Of a stretch of DNA of 64,000 nucleotides, positions 27,745 to 56,228 are shown one piece after another; positions within the stretch are counted from its first letter, which is position 1, and the number at the start of each line of letters is the position of its first letter. The DNA lies in assembly GCF_032118995.1 (NCBI RefSeq), contig NC_092663.1:2356001-2420000 (forward strand), read 5' to 3'. The translations under genes and the position numbers were made by a program. Source of the DNA: Asterias amurensis (taxonomy: Eukaryota; Echinodermata; Asteroidea; Forcipulatida; Asteriidae). Under the pieces are notes generated by a model. It worked only from the letters and a program-made list of their open reading frames with translations, did not search any database and had not been told where the DNA came from.

Positions 27745-28214
27745 TCATTCCATTCCTAGATAATTCAAAACAAAATTGTGTTATTATCAATAGTTTACTT
27801 TAATGCTTACTTTACTTTAGCTAGTTGCGTTAATCTTAACCCTCTATACTGTCGGGAGGCCATGCATGGAGGGTTAAGCTTATCAGTACGATCAAAAGTA
27901 GGCTTTACTTGAAATTTATACTACTTAAATTGGTCGCTTTCGCTGAGGTCAAATGTGTACAAATACAAATGCGTCCTCGAGCACAATTTACCTCAGAGAG
28001 TGTTTGACCTTTGATAACACATAAGAAATGACAGTATTCTGCCCAAAATGAGACTGCACTGGTGGAGGGGAAAAGGGAAATAAAAAAATACAAAGAAAAA
28101 AGTATGATTCATCATTAAGGTTTCCCACATCCGACACAGCAGCAATAACAAAAGCGGGTGTGGTGGGGGGGGGGGTGGTGGGGGCGTGCATGAGACACAC
28201 AATAAACAATAACA

Positions 28215-28268
28215 AAATCTGAAACTGATCCACACACCGTGTGTGAATCAGTTCCAGTTTCAGATTGT
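28215..28268. repeat. Short imperfect hairpin
   Basis: AATCTGAAACTGATCCACAC and GTGTGTGAATCAGTTCCAGT face each other. Function unknown. Confidence 0.5.
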
Positions 28269-28561
28269 TGACACAGCGAATGAAAAAAAATCAACAAATT
28301 AACTATCCGTCTATACTTATTACTTTACCAGTGTCGTATGTCAATGATAAATTAAAGCCATTGGACCCTTTCGGTACAGAAAAAAAAAAAAAAAGTTCAC
28401 AGATTTACAAATAATTTACAGGGTTTACAGAAGGTAATGGTGAAAGACTTCTCTTGAAATATTAGTCCATGAAATGCTTTACTTTTGAGAAAACGGTAAA
28501 ACAATATAAATTCTCGTTAACGAGAATTACGGATTTGTTATAACATGGAGGTAGGACTCTG

Positions 28562-28651
28562 CTACTCCTAGAACTATTTCGGTTTCGTCCGGCTATCGTC
28601 TCCCCGACGGGAGACGATAGCCGGACGAAACCGAAATAGTTCTAGGAGTAG
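28562..28651. repeat. Perfect 43-bp inverted repeat with a 4-nt loop
   Basis: The left arm 28562-28604 and right arm 28609-28651 are complementary without a mismatch, around CGAC. An 11-bp direct repeat GTAGGACTCTG lies at 28551-28561 and 28648-28658, overlapping the right arm end. It sits between the METTL5 and KAT2 start codons. Confidence 0.9.
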
Positions 28652-28890
28652 GACTCTGCCTGCTGACTGAGGAGTGAGTGAGCGCAGTGACAGTGTTTGC
28701 TTACCTTCCTTGCGATTAATTCTAGTTTGGGATTCCCTCGTGAAGAGTTGGTAGTTTGTACCCATAGAAATGGCAAGTGCTGCCAATAAGTGAAGAAAAT
28801 ATGAACGAAATCAAAAGTGCAGAGCTGAAGTTTTGCTGAGCGAGTGGTCTTTGACATGTGGACTGTGTTTTTAATTAATGTACCAACACA

Positions 28891-29537
28891 AAAATGAGGG
28901 CGCTATGCTGGTTTAACGGTGGCATTTTGGTTGCAGAAGAAAAATTAACGGCGGTGTTAAATACCGCCCTCTTACATGTGGACAACTGCTGCTTTATGAT
29001 TGGTCCGTTGCGCGTAAGCTGAAAACCAAGCTTTATGATTGGTCTGTTGCGCGTAGGCTGATAACCAATACAACCGGTGTGTATTTTGTTTGCAGGTGAA
29101 AAATTAACGGTGGTGTTCAATACCGCCCTCTTACGTGTGGACAAATGCTGCTTTATGATTGGTCTGTTGCGCGTAAGCTTACGCTTAACAGACCAATCAT
29201 AAAGCTTGGTTATTAACTTACGCTTAACAGACCAATCATAAAGCTTGGTTGTATTAACTTACGCGCAACAGACCAATCATAAAGCAGCAGTTGTCCACAC
29301 GTAAGAGGGCGGTATTTAACACCGCCGTTAATTGTTCACCTACAAACAAAATAGACCTTATCGCAAATACCAATGCGCAAGCGCAGACTGTTGAATGAGG
29401 TGCATTGTGGGATAGATATGAATCAAATTTTGCTACCAGCTAGACCACAATGCATCTAATTCCAAGCTTTACGCGCGCGCCCCAGTATTTGCGAAAAGGT
29501 CTATACCGCCGTTAAACCAGCAAAGCGCCCTCATTTT
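28891..29537. mobile_element. Foldback MITE (AAAATGAGGGCGC ends) with a nested MITE
   Basis: Outer ends AAAATGAGGGCGCTATGCTG and the complement of AATGAGGGCGCTTTGCTGG face each other. Inside are mirrored copies of CAGACCAATCATAAAGC, CCGCCCTCTTAC and AACGGCGGTGTTAAATACCG. The right arm is split by a TA-flanked element at 29352-29503. It occupies much of the METTL5-KAT2 intergenic space. Confidence 0.8.
29352..29503. mobile_element. TA-flanked MITE family F, nested
   Basis: TAGACCTTATCGCAAATAC and GTATTTGCGAAAAGGTCTA are inverted ends bounded by TA on both sides, the Tc1/mariner type of target. A relative lies at 36718-36848. It interrupts the older foldback MITE, giving an insertion order. 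Confidence 0.75.
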
Positions 29538-30034
29538 TTTTGGTTTGAGAAAGACCCTAGGCCTAACAAGGAAATCAGTGATTCTTCCTCCATGTGGTAA
29601 CGTAAGCTTTCAAGCAAATTTACGCTGAAGCAAAGGAAACAAACAGCACTTTTTATTTGACATATCAACAACAAATTCCTGTCACTCAGTCCAGTTTATT
29701 TGCAGTTTGCACTTACCCGACAAATTTTGCAGAAATTTTTGACAAAATGTCCGAGTTTTGGCTAGTCAGTACCTCAACACCTACCTCCCATCAATTACAT
29801 GCAAAGTATATGGTTACCATACTATAAAATACTGAACCGCATGCGTTCTATGTTTTTTTTTGTCAACGCAGAGCTTTGTCAACGCAACATCGTCCCCATT
29901 TCCGACCATTATTTACAATAGTACAGAGCGCTCACCCTCCTACTGCTCGACAATCCTTGGGAACAAGGTTGATGTCAACGCGCAAGTACCTTGTGTCGAA
30001 TGTGTTTTAGACACCTTTTGTCTGCTGCAGCAAA

Positions 30035-46095
<16,061 letters not shown>

Positions 46096-46612
46096 TATGA
46101 ATTATGAATGTGATTTATCCTGATTGCTATTAAGTATGATAGCGCCCTGTTGGCGCGTACCTCGCATACTCTCAAAAAGCGCCATTCTAACGACAAAAGG
46201 AGGCAAATCATTGAACGATGGCTTTTCCATGGCAGCAAAATGTGGGTGACCTACATGTAAGCGTACCTGGTAGCGATATGCAAGGGGGTCTACTGATTTC
46301 TATAGAAGCCGTCACAAAACGCTGAATGCATCTCTTAACAATGCGCGTTTACCATTTCCATCATTTTGATCATCAAATAATTTGTGCACGATTTTCACTC
46401 CCAAAATTATGGTGTTCAAGGGGTCTATAGACCTCATGCACATGATGTCGTTTGAGTAAAGTCGCCTCGCCTAGAGGTCACATGGAGGTTTGTTCACAGG
46501 CCAATCATGTGTACTGCGTGTTCAAATGTGAATGCTTCCATTATTTCATTATCATTTTACCTCTAGGATTGCGGCATTATGACGTTAATGCATCACTCAC
46601 TAAAGTCCTAAT

Positions 46613-46973
46613 AAAAATAATAATAACCCGTTTTTTTATAGCGCTTTTCACACCCAGAGGGCGGCCCAAAGTGCTTCGCATTATTAACCCTGATCACTGG
46701 GCCTCATTTCACTTCTTAAACCATCTCAGCTCCCTGGTGGAGAGTATACAGCCTTGTGCAACATTAATATGCGCTACTCGGCTAAATCGATCACAAGAAC
46801 CATCTCTGCCCTCACAGGTACCCATTTACCCCTGGGTGGAGAGAAGCAATTATAGTTAAGTATCTTGCTCAGGGACACAAGTGTCACGGCCAGGATTCAA
46901 ACCCACACTCTGCTGAACAGAAGCACCAGAGCTTGAGTTCGACGCTCTTATCCACTCGGCCACGACACTCCTA
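46613..46973 (-). repeat. Family 1 SINE, near full length, downstream of KAT2
   Basis: Same layout as 41403-41775: AATAATAATAACCCG, AGCGCTTTTCACACCCAGAG, then the head GTGTCACGGCCAGGATTCAA ending CCACGACACTCC. The two copies preserve the full body. Confidence 0.75.
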
Positions 46974-47822
46974 GGGTTTCTTGTTAAAAGTTCCATCAAG
47001 AGTAAAATCACTAGTAACTACATTGCAAATGATTTTAAGCACATTGGCCATACATTTAATTGCTATTGAGAAAACAGACTTTAGTTCAGCTACTGTACAT
47101 GTACATCAAGTGTATTATTATCCCAAAGTCCTATGGAAGGAAAAACCAAAAAAAACAAACCTACTCTGGTTTTATTCTTGCACTGATGTGCGTAACAGTA
47201 CATTATTAAAAACACATGTTTAAGAATCTGTACATATTAAAACCAAAAACTAACTTATGCTCAACTTATGATTAAATCACCGTTTTCTTTGCTACTATTT
47301 TGTACAAATGTTTGTTTTTATCTGAGGTATGTACGCTTTATGTATAATATCATGTCATTCAAAACTCAAATAAACTTAATTGCCTTTTGTTTTTATAATA
47401 GAAATTGTGCTTGGATCATTTTGTTGTAATCTTGAGGACTGCAGGGACCAATTTCATGGCTGTTTACTGTAAGCAAAGAATCTGCGCTTACAAAAGCAGG
47501 GATTTCAGAACCTAGTCACGCGTATTCCACAGGTTCTTAGCAGAAAATATCTACTTGTGCATTCATTCTAGTACCTTTATTAATATCATAACTCTACCAC
47601 CCTCAGACATGATTTTATTGTTTTTCTTTAAAAGTGTCTGAAAAATTTATATTAAAGAGATTTTCATTTCATGACCATTGAAATTTGTTGGGCAGAGGTC
47701 AGGTCATTCAGTCGTTTGCAGCCTGTATGAGCGTTTCGATACAAGCCATTAATTGCCAGTTATAGACTATAAAGGGTCAAGTGGAAGGTACAGAAAATTG
47801 TGGCAAGGCCAAATCCCAACTA

Positions 47823-48133
47823 TCTTTAAAGGCAGTGGACACTATTGGTAACTACTCCAAATAATTATTAACGCAGAAGTGTTTTTCCACGAATTTGATT
47901 TCAAGACCTCAAAATTAAATTTTGAGGTCTCGAAATCAAGCATCTGAAAGCACACAAATTCGCTTGACAAGGTTTGTTTTTCTTTCTCATAGTTATCTCA
48001 CAACTTCAACGACCAATTGAGCTCAAATTTTCACAGGTTTGATATTTTATGCATATGTTGAGATACATGTACATGTACACCAAGTGAGAAGACTGGGCTT
48101 TGACAATTACCAATAGTGTCCAATGTCTTTAAA
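47823..48133. mobile_element. MITE family A, between KAT2 and CIR1
   Basis: CTTTAAAGGCAGTGGACACT to GTGTCCAATGTCTTTAAA, with the centre GAGGTCTCGAAATCAAGCAT. It ends about 125 bp beyond the CIR1 stop codon. Confidence 0.8.
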
Positions 48134-48258
48134 CGACATGGGGTTTCTCAACACACCCCTCTTTACTACGAGGTTAAAATCCCTAATTAACAGCAACCTC
48201 CTTATCACTCGAACTTTAACCAACAAAATGTACAAGTACAATCCATCACCTCTCCCTT

Positions 48259-51200
48259 CTATCGTCTGTCTCTATATTCCTTCACACGTTGCCTTCCTCT
48301 ATCCCCATCTCCCCGATCATCTCGACTGCTTCTCTCTGCTTTGATCCTTGGTTCGTCTCTGGTATCATGACGTCTACGTTGTGATGAGCTCTGGCTACTG
48401 TATTCCTCATCACGTCTACCCCCATGAGAATCCTCCCTACGATGATTACGATCTTGATGGACCCTTCTTCTATCATCATCACTCGAGTCTCCTCTGTGCT
48501 TCTTGGTATTTCTGCCCCTGCTTGGTTTCTCAGTCCCAGAATCGCTGTCGGAATCTGATGAGCTGCTACCGTGTCGTCTACTTGATTTCTTTTGACTACG
48601 CTCTCTAACGGATTTCTCTCTTGAAGTATCACCTTTAGAGCTGTTCTGCGGCTCCTTCTTGACTCGCATTTGACCATGGCGCATCCCTGCATCTTCATCG
48701 TCCCTTCTCTGCTGATGGCTTCCTCTCCTGTAGCCATTATCATCATCCCGGTCGGGACCTCTCAGTTCTTGTTTTACGGCCTGCCTGTGATCGCTGTGCT
48801 TCTTCTGACTGGAATGGCTCCTTCGCTCATCCTCCTTCTTAACGGATCTCTTCTGGTTATCTCGTCTTCTCTTCTCGCTGCCTTGTCTGCTTTCATAACG
48901 CTCAGGGGTGCTGCTACGTCGTCTTGGTCTCGACTGCTTCCGACGTCTTCCATCTGAGCTCTCATCACTTGACGAGTCTTCACTGCTGGAATCAGCTCTC
49001 TTGTGCTTCTTGGATTTCTGTTTTTTCTTTCTGGGCTCTTCGTCTGACGAACTGTCGCTTCGTCGTCGCAGTTTCTTGCTTTTCTTCTTCTTGTGTACAG
49101 ATCCAGAGTGTTTATTCTCTAAGCGGTTCAGTTTTCTTTAGAAAAGTAAGAGGAAATAATAAGGGATTAGATTAGTCAATGGGTGACAACATCGGTGACA
49201 AGATTTCACAGTGATCTAAGTAAGGAGCTGTAAGTTTACTATTTACTATTAAGAAGTCTTGTAATGTAGGGAATGCCAGATTCAGAATAAGCCCTGTTGT
49301 CACTAGAAACATGTCCACGTACCAATGCAACGACTGACTGTCGACAGATTATTATTAATAATGGATCGTTTATTATTATTATTTGTGGACAGAATGGTGC
49401 AATGGTCTCAAAAGGAACATTTTTTTATTCAAGTTTTGGAACAGCCTTGGATCAATGTTTGTCGACTGGCATAGCGTTAGCTACATGGGTGTCTGGGTAT
49501 CTTTTGGACACCCTGTTTTATCTTTCATTTACATATAAATGTAATGTAAGTGAACAATTTGGTCACTCAGTTTTCAAGTTCCCAGTAAATTTGGACACCC
49601 TTTTACCAAATCTAGGCTGAAAGCTTGTGGATTTGGGATGTGGGGACTTACTTGAGGAGTTTCTTCTTCTGTTTCTTGGTGAGGGAGTTCAAGAAGGCCT
49701 CCTCTGGGGGTGGGCCGTCATCAGAATCCTCCTCTGCAACAAGATGCTGGTGAAAATATAAAGCAAGGGTTATAGAGTAAGCAAGTTAAAAAAAAGCACT
49801 GTTGGTTTTTAGAAGAACAAAGTTTGTTACCAGTCACAGGGCCCGATACTTTACGGAGGCAATCACCTCCATGCCCCTGGTCATTGCCTCGGTGCCCTTG
49901 GTAATTTTCTTCATGCCCCTGGTCATTGCATTGGAGCCCCTGGTCATTGCCTCCTTGCCCCTGGTCATTGTTTCCATGCCCCCTCGTCTCTACAAATGTT
50001 TCACTACAAATGAACATTTTACCTTATTGTATGTTTCGTCTTGTATGCTGCGACCAAGGACGTTCTGTTTGAAAGCGTAGCCATCACGCCGCATCTCTGC
50101 GACAAGTTGGTCCTGATGGACAGTCTCGGCTTTCGTTTCTTCATCCCTGGATGCTTCATACCTTGGACACTGAATGAACATAGAGTGAGAAACAGTTATG
50201 TTGTGTGGTTGTAGATTAATTGTTCGAACCCCAATGACCCCTTCACCACTTCACGTTGGATGACTTTTAAAAATAAATTCCTGGCAGCCGGACGTCTGAT
50301 GTTGATATCCGCCCTGACGTCTCTATGTGTAGCATGCATAGGCATCCACCTGCTATGATATGATTTGTTTTACCAGTACAAAGAGGGAAAACATTTTCTG
50401 GAAAAAATGCCTTGTAAACCCCCTTTCTGGGGGTTATTGTGTAATATACAATAGCGCAGCATACCTCTTTGTCTGTGTTGATGTGCCCCATCTCGTGACA
50501 CTTAACACAACGGACCTTCCTGACAGTGGCCCCGTTGTCTTGGCTTAATCCAGGGAGTATGGAAGCAGGCTCAGCTTCCATGGGTGTATCTCTCTTCCAT
50601 TCCAGCTTTCCTTGGTCGCTAGGCTCTGTCTGGTAGGCCTTGGGTGCCTCGTAGATGAAGGTTAGGCCATTCTTAACTCTCTCATCTCCCATCAACTGCC
50701 TTTAGAATGAATTATAACAACCAACGAGAACATTAAAGACACTGGACACTGTTGGTAATTACTCAAAATAAATTGTTAGCATAAAAACTTAATGGTTATT
50801 CACCGTCACACCGAATTCGTTCTCACTACATTCTGAAAAATGTATTCTTGGTGCAAGATGATAGTAATAGTATGATGCCCGGCAAGGAGGGAGCAAGCGA
50901 GCGGGGGATCGCGATCAAGAGAACAATTGATAAACATTTTGCACCAAGACTACATTTTTCAGAACGTAGTGAGAACGAGCTCGCAGCTCGGTGTGATGTG
51001 GGTATTACGAGCAATAGAGAGCTCTGTTGCTATTATGTAATAAAACATTGTGTTTTTGACACAGAAGTTATTTCTCACTCAAATAATAACAGACTTTAGA
51101 CCTGACCAATCCTTTTATTAGGCATCTGAAAGCACACAAAGTTGTTTACCTACGTACCTGTTGTTGTAGTGATCTTGGTCACGTTCATATTCAGCTCGAA

Positions 51201-51788
51201 GCTCATCCTGTTTCTGCGTCTCTTCAGCGACCCGCTGCTCAGCTAGCCAAACCTGTACATTTATAAATAATTAAACAATATATCCGTCACTCGCTCGGTG
51301 ATACTCAAAAGTCAATCAGGATAATTTTCTGTACGTCGCCACCAATTTATCCGCGGTAATTAGTTGTTGGCGAGTTCGTAAAATTTTTCCTTCCGTATGG
51401 CGCCACCACTTTTTCACTCATTTTTACAGAAAGGGATATCTCATTGGGATCACCTCTCATTGAGGTAAATTAGATACTATATTATTTCATATCGAATGAA
51501 AAAGTGGTGGCGCCATACGGAAACTTTTCCGTGACGGTAATGTATTTAACTCGTAGTACTGTAGTTGTAATTAAATAAAAGAAAGATTTTATCATGTTTA
51601 TTGCAACGCTGATACGTGATTCTGATAGTGATTGATCATGCTGTCGTTGTTCCTACACAAGCAAAATAAGGTGAAACAGTACTCAAGAAATTCATACCAT
51701 TAATATGATCACTTACCCTTTTTATATTAGCAAACGAAGAGGGATGGAAGAACTTTTTACACATGAAATTGGCGAAAGATTTCCCCAT
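48259..51788 (-). CDS. cir1: CIR1, corepressor interacting with RBPJ, complete
   Basis: Six exons: 51788-51717, 51252-51158, 50699-50465, 50169-50023, 49731-49652 and 49135-48259, giving 501 residues (human about 450). The start [20 protein letters not shown] is the family hallmark. Exon 2 ([20 protein letters not shown]) is helical. Exon 3 holds [20 protein letters not shown] and the zinc-knuckle-like [15 protein letters not shown], completed by C at the start of exon 4. Exon 5 reads [20 protein letters not shown]. Exon 6 encodes about 290 residues rich in Ser, Arg, Lys and Asp (RS-like tail). CIR1 links RBPJ/CSL to Sin3-HDAC in repression of Notch targets and is also found with splicing factors. 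At exon 5 the phase requires the second AG of CAGAG, a small acceptor choice. Exon 1 is head-to-head with the VWD gene. Confidence 0.94.
49840..49990. repeat. Family G repeat with internal tandem, CIR1 intron 4
   Basis: GGGCCCGATACTTTACGGAG followed by four to five copies of a 24-bp unit with CCCCTGGTCATTGCCTC. Related to 42325-42500, expanded locally. Confidence 0.65.
50733..51125. mobile_element. MITE family A split by a second foldback element, CIR1 intron 2
   Basis: Outer part TTAAAGACACTGGACACTGT, AAATAAATTGTTAGCATAAA; the downstream part resumes near 51000. The insert 50818-50985 has inverted ends GTTCTCACTACATTCTGAAA and TTTCAGAACGTAGTGAGAAC. Order: family A first, then the insert. 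Confidence 0.65.
51384..51530. mobile_element. MITE family D, CIR1 intron 1
   Basis: TTTTTCCTTCCGTATGGCGC to GGCGCCATACGGAAACTTTT. The interior GATATCTCATTG and CTCATTGAGGTAAATTAGAT matches 30518-30647. Confidence 0.8.
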
Positions 51789-52605
51789 TTTTGTGATGTG
51801 TTATGAGCAAAATTTAGAAGAGATTCCTTTTTTACATCGACTTATACAGCGCCCTCTTTCGCTAATAATCAGCCTTTTTTATTGCGCCCTCTACTGTTCT
51901 AAGCTGGATAGTCGACCGTGTCTAGTCTTTCGCTCGGGCCGAGCGAAGTCTAGTCTTCGCTCGTACGTCCCACAACGGCCTCCCAACGACGAAAACGGAG
52001 CACCAGCACTCAAAATGCTGTCGACAGATTTGAGAGCCAAAGGGATACAGTTTAAGAATTTTGCATTGAATTCGAAAACGGAATAATTGGAAGCTGCCCC
52101 TGATTTGTACATGTGACTTCGTTTTGAATTATTATGCAAAATGAGGGTGCCGCTCTGTCTATTTGCAGAAACCGGGTTGTTAAGAAATTGATACCATGGG
52201 CGCTGTCACATAGATATTCAAGAGATAATAGAAGAACACGCTGTATAAATAACACTAACAATAAAAATGTAATTGTTTAGTGATACTATAACTAATAATA
52301 CTTTTAATTAGAGAACTATTCTACATACACCCGCCAAAAATGTTTTTTTTGGGGGGGTGCCATTATACTCAAAATAACTTCAGAAAACGGATTAATAGAA
52401 TAATGAAAGTACGTAGGCCTATACCCAATATTGGATACGCAGGGGTGTTTACTAATGTGTGTCATTGAACGGTTTTTTTCCTTTTTCTATCTGGTACGCC
52501 CAGACAACATCTGGTCCAGCGACACTGACTGCACTTATGCAAAGCAGTGGCAATTATTAGGCGCTTGTTGTTTGACGGATGACTTCGGTAACAAAATCCC
52601 TGTTA

Positions 52606-52932
52606 CCTTTAAAGACACTGGACACTTTTGGTGTTTGTCAAAGATCAGTCTTCTCACTTCGTGTATCTCAACATGCATAAAAATGATAACAAACCTGTGA
52701 TAATTTGAACTCAATTGGTCGTCAAAGTTGCGAGATAATAATTATGAAAGAAAAAACACACTTGTCACACGAAGTTGTGTGCTTTATGCTTGATTTCGGG
52801 ACCTCAAAATCTAATTCTGAGGTCTCGAAATCAAATTCAAATATTTTAGTGGAAAAATGCTTCTTTCTCGAAAACTACGTTACTTCAGAGGGAGCCGTTT
52901 CTCACAATGTGTTATATGTCCAGTGCCTTTAA
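52606..52932. mobile_element. MITE family A, upstream of CIR1
   Basis: TTTAAAGACACTGGACACTT to GTCCAGTGCCTTTAA with GGGACCTCAAAATCTAATTC. It lies between the divergent CIR1 and VWD genes. Confidence 0.8.
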
Positions 52933-52934
52933 TA

Positions 52935-54043
52935 TGTCGCAGGAAATCTAGCTCGCATGTAATTGTGATTTATCTTTTATTCAAATTCAATTTCCTAACG
53001 CGCGAATATTAAATTAATTGTTATTTCCATTTTTGACAGACAGGTGGTGTGACGTCCTTGATTATCAATTCTCATTTTTAAAAGATTTTAAACATCTGCG
53101 TTCAGTAAACGCTCGGGTGATTCTGCATAAATTGAAAGAAAGAAGCATAATATCTAGACTTATTCACGCAATAATTCAAATTATCGTCCCATCTGTTGTC
53201 TTGATGTTTCCTGAAAACTGACTTAAACAACCATTTTTTTTTAAAATCTATCAAGGAAGAAAACATAGACATGCAGAAACTCAGTGGAGCTGAAGGTAGG
53301 AATTGATATTCCTCTTAAAAGATGGCAGATCATAGGATGAAGAGAAACATGTACCAGGCAAGGAGTTCCAAAAAGATACAAAAGCTACTGGCAGGAGAAG
53401 CTCTTTGTTCTACATCCCTCGGCATGTGATGAAATAAAATTAAAAATGGTAATAATTTGACGCTAAGATTAAAATCTTATGAGATTATGGGGTGTTTTTT
53501 CCAGACATGACTTAAACAGTTTTAAATTTTTCGTTTTACAATTAAAATAAAAGACGAGTGCATAGAATAGCAAAACATTAATTATTAAAGATACAAGGTT
53601 CTCTCCCATAGGTTAGTTACGAACCGAACCAATGAAAGAAACGATTTGATTGGGTGATCGAAACAATGCATACAATCGATCTATCCTAATTAATTATTGC
53701 ATAAAAACTATTTCGCAACCAAAACTGCTGTCGAGGGTTTTTAATCATAAACTTCACCTAAATATTTATATTCCCATCAAGGGCAAATCTAAAAATCTTG
53801 CTCTCTCAGCAAAACTGTTCAACCAATAAAATTGAAATCTATGACGAAATTAATTCACCCAACCAATTAAAATAAAGTTTCGCTGATTAATTAATCAGTA
53901 TGATTTAGTACATAAAGTCAAACACTTTCTGCCGTGATCGAAAGACGAGAAGTACCCCGTGAAAGCTTTGGGGTGTTGGCTGATTTTACCTCATTTCGTT
54001 GACACCGTACCTGACCAGAAATCGAGGGGGACATTTCATCATT
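52935..54043. other. Upstream region of the VWD-domain gene, no further features seen
   Basis: AT-rich, with scattered short frames and no recognised repeat or exon. A promoter for the VWD gene must lie in or near this interval, but no TATA or initiator could be assigned with confidence. Confidence 0.4.
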
Positions 54044-56197
54044 ATGGCACGGGAATTGTGCCGATACCTCCTACTATTGGCTGGCGTCGTACTGTGTATA
54101 GAAAGGTAAAGATAAATCTCTTAAAGTCTTTAGATTTATCCTCAAAACGGTTATTTATTGATTGAAAAAAGCGGAAAAAACAATCTGAAAGGTTTTATTA
54201 CTATAACAAAATTAATAAAAGATATATAAAGTATTCTTTTAGATGGACTTCACTCAAAGCTTGCACTATGGAACCGTTTTTGTCTGTAGAATATTACCCT
54301 CTGAATTTCATATTCGAGACAAAATAATGTATATCTATTCATTCTCTCTCAAAAACGTTGTTTATCTAAATGCATTTTAAATGTCAAGATGATACGGTGG
54401 CTCTGATGGAAGGACGGGAAGTCTTTATTAGTGTTATAAAGTACTAAAAGTCTTTGAAGTTCTTCAATAAAGGGCCAATATTCTTGTAAGTTTTTTTCCT
54501 CCAAGTAAATTGTGTTGTACAAAACGGAGATAGTGGAATTAATCAGCAAAAAAACCTGCTTCCCTTATTTTTACGGTGCCGTATAGTGTTTTATGAGAAG
54601 GTGAAAGTTCTCCAATTGTATGCAAATTAAAAAATTAATTTAAATTGTTGAATAGTTTGCAATTTCCATCGAGTATGCCTTTACCCTTTCGGTCGAGTTG
54701 GTAATATTTTCAAGCTGAATATTGTTATTATACCTTTATAGATCCAGCGCAACTTTGGGTCTTTTGAAAGTCGAGGAACCTTGCATGCGAATTGAGAGAC
54801 TTCTGTACAACCCAAGTACCTGGCAAAACGTCAGCAGTATTTTCGAATGGAGGAAAGAGAGTAGCTACGTATTGAGGTAAAAGCACAGGGCCTAATTTCA
54901 TAGAGCTGCTAAGCACAACAAATTGCTTAGCATGAAATTTTTGCCTTGATAAAAAACAGGATTACCAACAAAATTTCAATTGGATTTTCAGGATAAGCAA
55001 ACAACAGCCGAATACCAGTAACAAGCAAACAAGCAACACATTTTGCTAAGCAAATTTTCGTGCTTAGCAGCTCTATGAAATAGGGCCCAGGTTGTGAAAA
55101 GTCTACCATTATCATTAGACATTGCCATTTTGTAATAAATGCTGTTATTGCTATTTTTCTCATTGCAGTTAGGTTTCACTTTCCATTGTCGTTTTCCTGT
55201 TACTTGATGTATCGTGTTGTTAACGATAATGCGTGGATTTTAGCTTCAATATTAATAGTTATTGTATTTCATCCGTAGATGGGTTTGCTGTGACGGCGTT
55301 GAATTGCCAAACATCTGTGGAAAACGTGAGTTATTTTTTTTTATATATAATAATATAATATTTCAAAGTCTTTATTTGCAGTTAGAGCAAATTAATTTTG
55401 TCAGTTCCCCTCAAAAAAAATTATTTAACTAAAACTCATTCTCTTTATACGTAATTTATTGTTACGAAATTATTATTTTTTGTTCATTGATATAAATTGT
55501 ATTAATAAGCAGAGGATTGTCATTCTTCCTCAAGTCTAGAATTACTTCAAAATGTTATTATGTTTTTTGCTTTATAAAGCCATTTGCAATCCGCCTTGTT
55601 CCGAGTTTACGGAGCTGTGCCGGAGAGAGGACCGTATGTGTGTCAGTTCAAACCCATCAGAACTTGGAGCATTAGGTAGGTGCTTATTGGTAAATACCTC
55701 TTGCATGAATGACGTCATAAGTTTGAGAACAGCACTCTCGAGATCAAAGGAAGACCTGTCATTGGCTGAGAGTTGTGCGAAGTGCATACTATAGCGTTTC
55801 CATTGGGCAAGTTCGAGTAGCGACCATTATTTTGTCAACCACTACACCGTAATAAAAACACCGTAAAATTGACGGTGCTTTACCTGGCAGGTGCCAGGTA
55901 AAGTGCAGTAAGTTTCCACTGTGGACGTTTTGCTGACTACCCCTTCAAGGCACAATTTGCAAGTCTTCCACTGTGAAATTTACGGCACTTTACGGCATCA
56001 GACATTTTACGGATTTCGTTTTGTTTACAGTGTAAAGCTCTATGCGTGCCATACATCACTTTCAAATCTATTTTAAACGAGCCCTTTACACTTGGCATGG
56101 ATTTATCATCATTTTTGTCTTTATCCCTCTTCACTGTATAGTGTTATAGGCATTTCGAAATGGGTATTATTATGCAATTAAGTTACGACTGAACTTG

Positions 56198-56228
<31 letters not shown>

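Noticed and set aside
48282..48983. Alternative minus frames of 69-154 codons in CIR1 exon 6
   Set aside because: Shadows of the RS-rich frame; only the frame continuous with exons 1-5 matches CIR1.
54349..54549. Minus-strand 66-codon frame inside VWD gene intron 1
   Set aside because: Composition is mildly protein-like, but there are no splice sites, homologue or neighbouring exon to support it.
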